NCBI RefSeq assembly: GCF_004193775.1
Contig: NC_041006.1
Span: 20,024,817-20,088,816, forward strand
DNA length: 64,000 nucleotides
DNA from: Glycine soja
Taxonomy: Eukaryota; Streptophyta; Magnoliopsida; Fabales; Fabaceae
Direction of reading: 5' to 3'
The notes beneath the pieces are model-generated. The model saw only the letters and a program-made list of their open reading frames with translations. It was not told the origin of the DNA and made no database searches. This document shows positions 59,401 through 64,000 of this stretch, piece by piece. The position numbers and the translations under genes were made by a program. Positions within the stretch are counted from its first letter, which is position 1. Each line of letters starts with the position of its first letter.

Positions 59401-62400
59401 AATGAGAATGAAGTGAGTAGGTGGTTAACTATTATCTGCAGGTTCTTCAAAGGAAGACAGAGGAAGCAACAATGGCTACGAAAAGGCTAAAAGAATTGTT
59501 GGAAGCCCGCAAATCTTCTCCTCGTGACAACTCTGGTAGAACTAGACTTGGAATTACTTTCTTTTTACTATATATTCTAGTTTGCTAACTATTTTGCTGT
59601 GTCTTTCAGTTTATTCAAATGGGCATCTACAGCCCGCGCTGGTAATAACCTATACTTGGCCTATATATTATGCAATTTGTCAGCTTAAGAGTCAACCAAA
59701 AATGTTTTGCTGGTTAACTTTGAACCAACCATAAATGAAACAATGCCTGATAGATGAGGAAAGGGGTATGTTAGGAAATATCTTTGGTGTTGGATCAAGT
59801 GGTCTCGGAATAATTAAAAAGGGGGGTTGAATTAATTATGAACGTGTCTTGACTAATTAAAAATTTATCCTTCTTAATGTTACTAGATTCAAATAAGCTT
59901 TTACTACTAAGTTAATAAAGTAAATAATAGAAATAAAAACTTAACCAAAAGTAAAAGTGATACTTAAAAGTACACAGCGGAAATTAAAGAGTGTAGGGAA
60001 GAAGAAGACAAATACAAGATTTATACTGATTCGGCCACAAACCGTGCCTACATCCAGTCCCCAAGTAATTTGTGGTTCTTGAGATTTCTTTCAATCTTGT
60101 AAAATCCTATAAGCCAAAGATCCACAAGGGATGTACCCTCCCTTGTTCTCTTTGAAAAACCAAGTGGATGTATTCTCCACTTGAACTGATTCACAAGAGA
60201 TGTACCTTCTCTTGTTCTCAGTATAACAATTCCCAAGTAGATGTACCCTCTACTTGTACCACAAAGGATGTATCTTCCAATGTGTTGGGACAAAGAATTC
60301 TCTGACGGTTAGTTCTTTGAACCTTTGTAAGGAGAAACAAAAGATATCTCAGACGGTTAGTTCTTTGAGATCTTTTGTTTAAGAGGAAGGGAAGAATCAA
60401 AAGAATTCTAAGGCGGTTAGTCCTTTGAATCTTTTGTAAGGGAAAAGAGAGACACAAAAGAATTCAGGCGGTTAGTCCTTCGTTCTTTTGACAAAGGGAG
60501 AAGAGAATGAAAAATATGAATATCAAAAGTTTTTGATCAAAAAACTTTTCTTGGAAGAGAAAGTGTTGAACAAAAACTTTTAGAAAGATGAAGAAAAATG
60601 AATTAGAAAGTTCTGTTAAAAGTGTTGAAAGAGATGAAAGAAGATATTGAGAGATGTTGAAAGATTGATTCAAGGATGTTGAAAGAAGATGATATAAAAG
60701 AAAGATGATTGATAATATTATTTTAAAACTCATGTCATGATCACATATTTATAATCTCTTGATGACTCAAGTCAAAGTTTGTGACTCTTAGCAATTTTTT
60801 TAAAAACTAGTCACTTAAAAAAGTTGTGACTTTTAAAAAAATCTTCAGAAACAAGTCACTTGAAGAATTGTGACTTTTGAAAATGTATTTTTCGAAATCA
60901 GTCACTGGTAATCGATTACCATTAAGGTGTAACCGATTACACATCAACAGATGTGACTCTTCATTTTGAATTTTAAAAATTAAAATGTTTAGAAGTTTTG
61001 GTAATCGATTACAGGTATTGTGTAATCAATTACACAAGTTTAAAATACTTTAAAACTGTTTAAACATAAGTTATAACTCTTGAAATTTGAAATCTTAACG
61101 TTTTAAAACACTGGTAATCGATTACCAGAGAGTAAAACTCTTTGGTAATGATTTTGTGAAAACTTCTTATGCTACTCAATATTTTGAAAAACTTTTTTAG
61201 TACTTATCTTGATTAAGTCTTCTCTTGATTCTTGAATCTTGATTCTTGAAACTTGATTCTTGAATTTTTGGATTTTGCTTGACTCTTGATTCTTTGGCAT
61301 CATCAAAATAACCTTGGAAGACATTGCTTCCACACTTGAAAGAGCTAAGAGCCATAGTAACTGTCAGTTAATTAGAACAATTAGGATAACTAACTGTTAG
61401 TTTGTTAAGAAACTATAAAGAGTCTATTAGAGGGGAGTTAGAGGGAATGGGGGATTAGGAAATGGAGGATGGTGAGACCTCGAAACTCATGTATTTTTTC
61501 TCGGGTGTTGGAGGTACCACAATAATAATACACACATTCTCTGTTTCGGGTTTAGTTTTATCAACTGATATCAGAGCTCTTATCTAGGAGCATGGGAACA
61601 GTTAATGGTGATGTAGGCGAACGTGAGAATGGAGACACGCATGGAAGCCATGGAGAAGGTGATAGAGGAGAATCGCGAAGCGGTGGAGGCGCGATTGATT
61701 TTGATAGAAGGAATGATACAATGATTAGCAGCGGCATGGATGAAAAAAACCTCCTGAATCGAACGTTCATGTGGACAATTCGATAGGAGGGAATAAGGGG
61801 AACGTTGCCCAAGGCAGAAATCGGTGGAGAACTCTTGAAATGCCAATATTCAAGGAAGAAGATCCGATGGGCTAGTTAACGAAGATAGAAAGGTATTTTC
61901 AGTAGCAAGCTGTAAGAGAAGAGGATAAGCTTGAAGCAGTGATGGCACGGAGAAGCTCTAGGGTGGTTCAAATGGTGGGAATCTTGGAACCCAAACCATT
62001 CTTGGGAAGGGTTCAAGATTGCAATCTCCCAAAGGTTTCAAGCGTCTAACCTAGGGAATCCTTTCAGGCATTGCTGGCACTGGAACAAGAAGAAACAGTG
62101 CAAGAATTCATAGGCCAATTCGAGAAGCACATCGGAATGGTGAAGGGATTGGAGGAACCATTTTTGGTGGAGTTGTTTCTCAAGGGGCTAAAAGAAGAGA
62201 TCAACACTGACGTAAGGCTCCATGAACCAAAAAACTTGATGGAATCTATGGTCAAGGTTTGTAGGGTGGAAGATAAGAATCGAATCTTAGGAAAGTTACC
62301 CAGAGTAATTGTAAGGGGTATAATTTTCAGAAACCTAGTTATTCGGGTGAGAGATTGGTAAGGGATTGACAACCAGCAAATAGTAAGGTAGCTGATCCTA

Positions 62401-64000
62401 TTAATTCGGCTAAAACAAGATCCAGTGGATGGCAAGGTAGAAGAACCTTCCATAATTTGTCACCCGCGAAAGGGGTATGTTAGAAAATATCCTTGGAAGA
62501 GCTAAGAGCCTTAGTAGCTGTCAATTAGTTAGAACAGCTAGGATAACTAACTGTTAGTTAGTTAAGAAACTATAAATGGTCTATTAGAGGGAATGGGGGA
62601 TTAGGAAGTGGAGGGTGGTGAGACCTCGAACCTCATCTGTATTTTGTCTTGGGTGTTGGAGGCACCACAATAATAATACACACATTCTCTGTTTCTGGGG
62701 TCCAGTTCTATCACATCCTTACAGAAATTGATAATCTTTGAGCTATCAAACCAGGCTAGGATGTTAATTTGAATTGTATTTAATGAAATGAAGTCCTGCT
62801 GTTGAATTTCTCTCCTTGCATACCCTTCAAAATGACTTTTCTGTTATTTAGCATTTCAAATAAATTTTTAACATGGCTTGTGTGTCCAGGTCAATGAAAA
62901 ATCCCTCCAAAGGTGGCTTGATCAGGAGATGGAGGTCATGGTACATGTGCATGAAGTTCATGCTGAATATGGCAAACAAAATCAAGTGTAAGTTTTCATG
63001 GTTCTTCCTCCTTTCTTACCTTCCAATTCTATATACCGCATTCTCAAACTATCTATTCTTCTACTATTGATTGAATTATTTTTTTTAGCCAAGCTGCACT
63101 GGAAGAAGAGTTGGCTCTACTAAAACAGGATCGGTTTTCAGATGGGCAGACTATTCCCAAAGGAAAGAGCAAATATTTGAGGTGGAAATTTTCATGCTTC
63201 AGTTTATGCATGTGGTTTTTCTATTTTGGAGCAATTCACTATTTTTTTAACTTATGTTTTCCTTGCTTCCCATTTATTAGGCTGTTATCCATGTCACCAG
63301 ATGCAAAAGTTGAGAGAATAGCTTCTCTTGAGAACATGCTGTGCATGTCCTCAATTGCTTTGAAAGCCATGGCTTCCCAACTCACTGAGACAGAAGAAAA
63401 GGAACGGACATTAAATAACCGAGGTCGTTGGAACCAGCTACGCTCAATGGGAGATGCAAAGAATGTGCTTCAGTATTTGTTCAATGCTACTGCAGAAGCA
63501 AGGTGCTTTTGGAATCTTCTGAGGATCTGGTTAAGCTTTTCTAGCTTTTATTATATCAGTTAACTAGAGAGTAGAGTTATCATGTATCAATTTACAAATA
63601 TGAAAATTTTCTAAGTAGTCCAAGGGTAAAAACATCTTTGGCAAGTGGCCAGCAAAACTCTAAGCTGTATGTCAGACTGTTGATACTAGATATAATGATT
63701 CCTTTCTTTTGAGATGATTCACTTTCTGAACTGGGCATTAGCTATTTTTTATCTGTTCTTTTTTTGGCTATATCAAATGCCAGTTGTTTTGAAAAATTTT
63801 AGACGCTTTTTGTTTCCTATATTCTACGTAATGGTAGCTTGCATCATCTTTAACAGGTGCGAATTGTGGGAAAAAAATATGGAACTTAAGGATTTGAAAG
63901 AACAACTAAAAGAGCTTGTAGCACTGCTACAACAAAGTGAAGCACAGAGAGAGGAACTTGTAAGGGAGCAAAAAATAAAGGAACAAGCTGTTGCCATCAG
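47407..64000 (+). CDS. KIN4A: Kinesin-4 motor, KIN-4A/FRA1 type (5' part, 23 exons)
   Basis: Exons: 47407-47523, 48586-48732, 48822-48971, 49237-49496, 53561-53748, 53884-54008, 54631-54667, 55401-55492, 55611-55718, 55804-55917, 56016-56109, 56526-56638, 57446-57541, 57637-57750, 57851-57967, 58047-58127, 59278-59349, 59442-59535, 59610-59641, 62890-62987, 63089-63181, 63281-63502, 63857 to the edge. All phases agree and 902 codons stay open. Motor domain: start [19 protein letters not shown]-loop GQTGSGKT (87-94, split by an intron), NNQSSRSH (221-228), DLAGSE (268-273), then [12 protein letters not shown] near 360. After that come long coiled coils ([52 protein letters not shown]). The family is a plus-end microtubule motor needed for cellulose-microfibril order. 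Sequence is closer to FRA1 (KIN-4A) than KIN-4C. Roughly the last 130 residues lie outside the window. Confidence 0.93.
50206..53245 (-). mobile_element. 5'-truncated L1-type LINE in kinesin intron 4
   Basis: Flanked by a 17-base duplication AGTGGAATTATCTCAAT (50189-50205 and 53246-53262). The poly-T on the plus strand at 50206-50215 is the poly-A tail of the minus-strand copy. About 3 kb remain. The endonuclease half is missing, as is usual for incomplete reverse transcription. The copy lies in antisense to the kinesin gene. Confidence 0.95.
50419..53236 (-). pseudogene. LINE ORF2: reverse transcriptase and zf-RVT tail
   Basis: An open frame of 691 codons (53236-51161) carries the linker ([20 protein letters not shown]) and all main RT blocks: [60 protein letters not shown] and the catalytic QYADDTIFF. 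Frame breaks follow at about 51160 and 50920. The C-terminal zinc-binding domain continues at 50793-50419 ([38 protein letters not shown]). The endonuclease domain is absent, so the copy cannot move on its own. The RT core itself looks undamaged, suggesting a fairly young insertion. Confidence 0.92.
56590..57213 (+). repeat. Tandem duplication including the end of exon 12
   Basis: 56590-56918 and 56919-57213 are diverged direct copies, period about 329. The second copy repeats the last 40 bases of exon 12 ([12 protein letters not shown] then a GT donor) as well as the start of intron 12, and is now intronic. Confidence 0.85.
57968..58046 (+). other. GC-AG intron (intron 15)
   Basis: The conserved protein join SQK to VQLQHK requires the intron to begin GCCAGT after AAG. 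The nearby GT at 57972 would shift the frame. The acceptor is a normal TTGCAG. Confidence 0.75.
58128..59277 (+). other. Intron 16, no element recognised
   Basis: AT-rich, with a poly-T run at 58793-58808. No coding frame or terminal repeats found. Confidence 0.5.
59788..61334 (-). mobile_element. Solo LTR, GTAATCGATTAC family, inverted copy
   Basis: Reverse complement of the 27119-32599 LTR without its nested insertion. TGTTGGATCAAG...GCTTCCACA. Flanks TTTGG (59783-59787) and CTTGA (61335-61339) each differ by one base from CTTGG, which is the uninterrupted sequence in the matching LTR at about 62495. GTAATCGATTAC copies at 60906-61125. Confidence 0.85.
61629..62361 (+). pseudogene. Gypsy gag remnant
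   Basis: From ATG 61629 ([20 protein letters not shown]), with stops near 61725 and later frame changes, through [21 protein letters not shown] and a WFKWW-like site, to [20 protein letters not shown] and [20 protein letters not shown]. This is the gag pattern of plant chromovirus-type elements. No zinc knuckle or protease follows. Confidence 0.75.
62478..62713 (+). repeat. 3' LTR of the intron-19 element
   Basis: 236 bases, matching 59769-59787 plus 61335-61563 (the 5' LTR minus its nested insertion). It preserves the empty site of the solo-LTR insertion. AATAATAATACACACATTCTC near the end is shared. Confidence 0.85.

Larger units (their letters stand above)
59769..62713 (+). mobile_element. 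Gag-only gypsy LTR element in kinesin intron 19
   Basis: 5' LTR 59769-61563 (TGTTAGGAAATATC...GTTTTATCA, enlarged by a solo LTR), primer site TGATATCAGAGC at 61566 (Met-tRNA type), gag remains, polypurine GAAAGGGGTA, 3' LTR 62478-62713. The internal part is only about 0.9 kb, with no protease or polymerase. No matching target duplication was seen (GGGTA versus CATCC). The whole unit lies within an intron and is spliced out on the exon model. Confidence 0.8.

Noticed and set aside
1..64000. tRNA, rRNA or microRNA genes
   Set aside because: No cloverleaf with A/B boxes or rRNA core was recognised by eye. The many hairpins are CACTA subterminal or LTR palindromes. A tRNAscan or small-RNA mapping run would settle it.

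Overview
This is a plant nuclear window. AT-rich introns, dense nested LTR retrotransposons, CACTA (En/Spm) and Mutator-like DNA transposons and an L1-type LINE surround one host gene. The repeat families look like those of soybean (Glycine max or G. soja). That is recognition from memory, not a database match.

Layout. (1) 1-19321 is one CACTA element on the minus strand, running off the left edge. Its TNP2-type transposase starts at 15459, is cut at 12680 by an 11-kb LTR retrotransposon (1659-12679, target duplication AAGCT), and resumes at 1658. A second transposon gene follows at 1129-1. The LTR element is non-autonomous: gag-protease plus an extra 'plant transposon protein' ORF, with no reverse transcriptase, RNase H or integrase. 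A solo LTR (10678-11781) sits inside its 3' LTR. Upstream of TNP2 the CACTA holds an inverted-repeat unit and a broken HOTHEAD-like oxidoreductase copy. (2) 19322-20387 holds a gypsy gag-protease remnant. (3) 20388-42225 reads as a second CACTA element with a degraded Ulp1-type protease gene at its right end. Its middle, 22059-38473, is a pile of LTR elements inside LTR elements. (4) 42226-46840 is intergenic, with one small Mutator-like element (43126-44262). (5) 47407-64000 is the 5' part of a kinesin-4 gene (KIN-4A/FRA1 type) on the plus strand: 23 exons visible, reading frame open throughout, continuing past the right edge. Its introns carry a 5'-truncated LINE (50206-53245), a tandem duplication, and an LTR element with a solo LTR inside it.

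The only gene likely to serve the plant is the kinesin, a microtubule motor for cortical transport and cell-wall deposition. Everything left of about 43 kb is transposon-derived. Exact 5-bp target duplications at most nested insertions allow a relative order of events. Two short motif systems, GCTAAGCGC and the palindrome GTAATCGATTAC, recur across LTR families that otherwise look unrelated. They are the least explained signals here.
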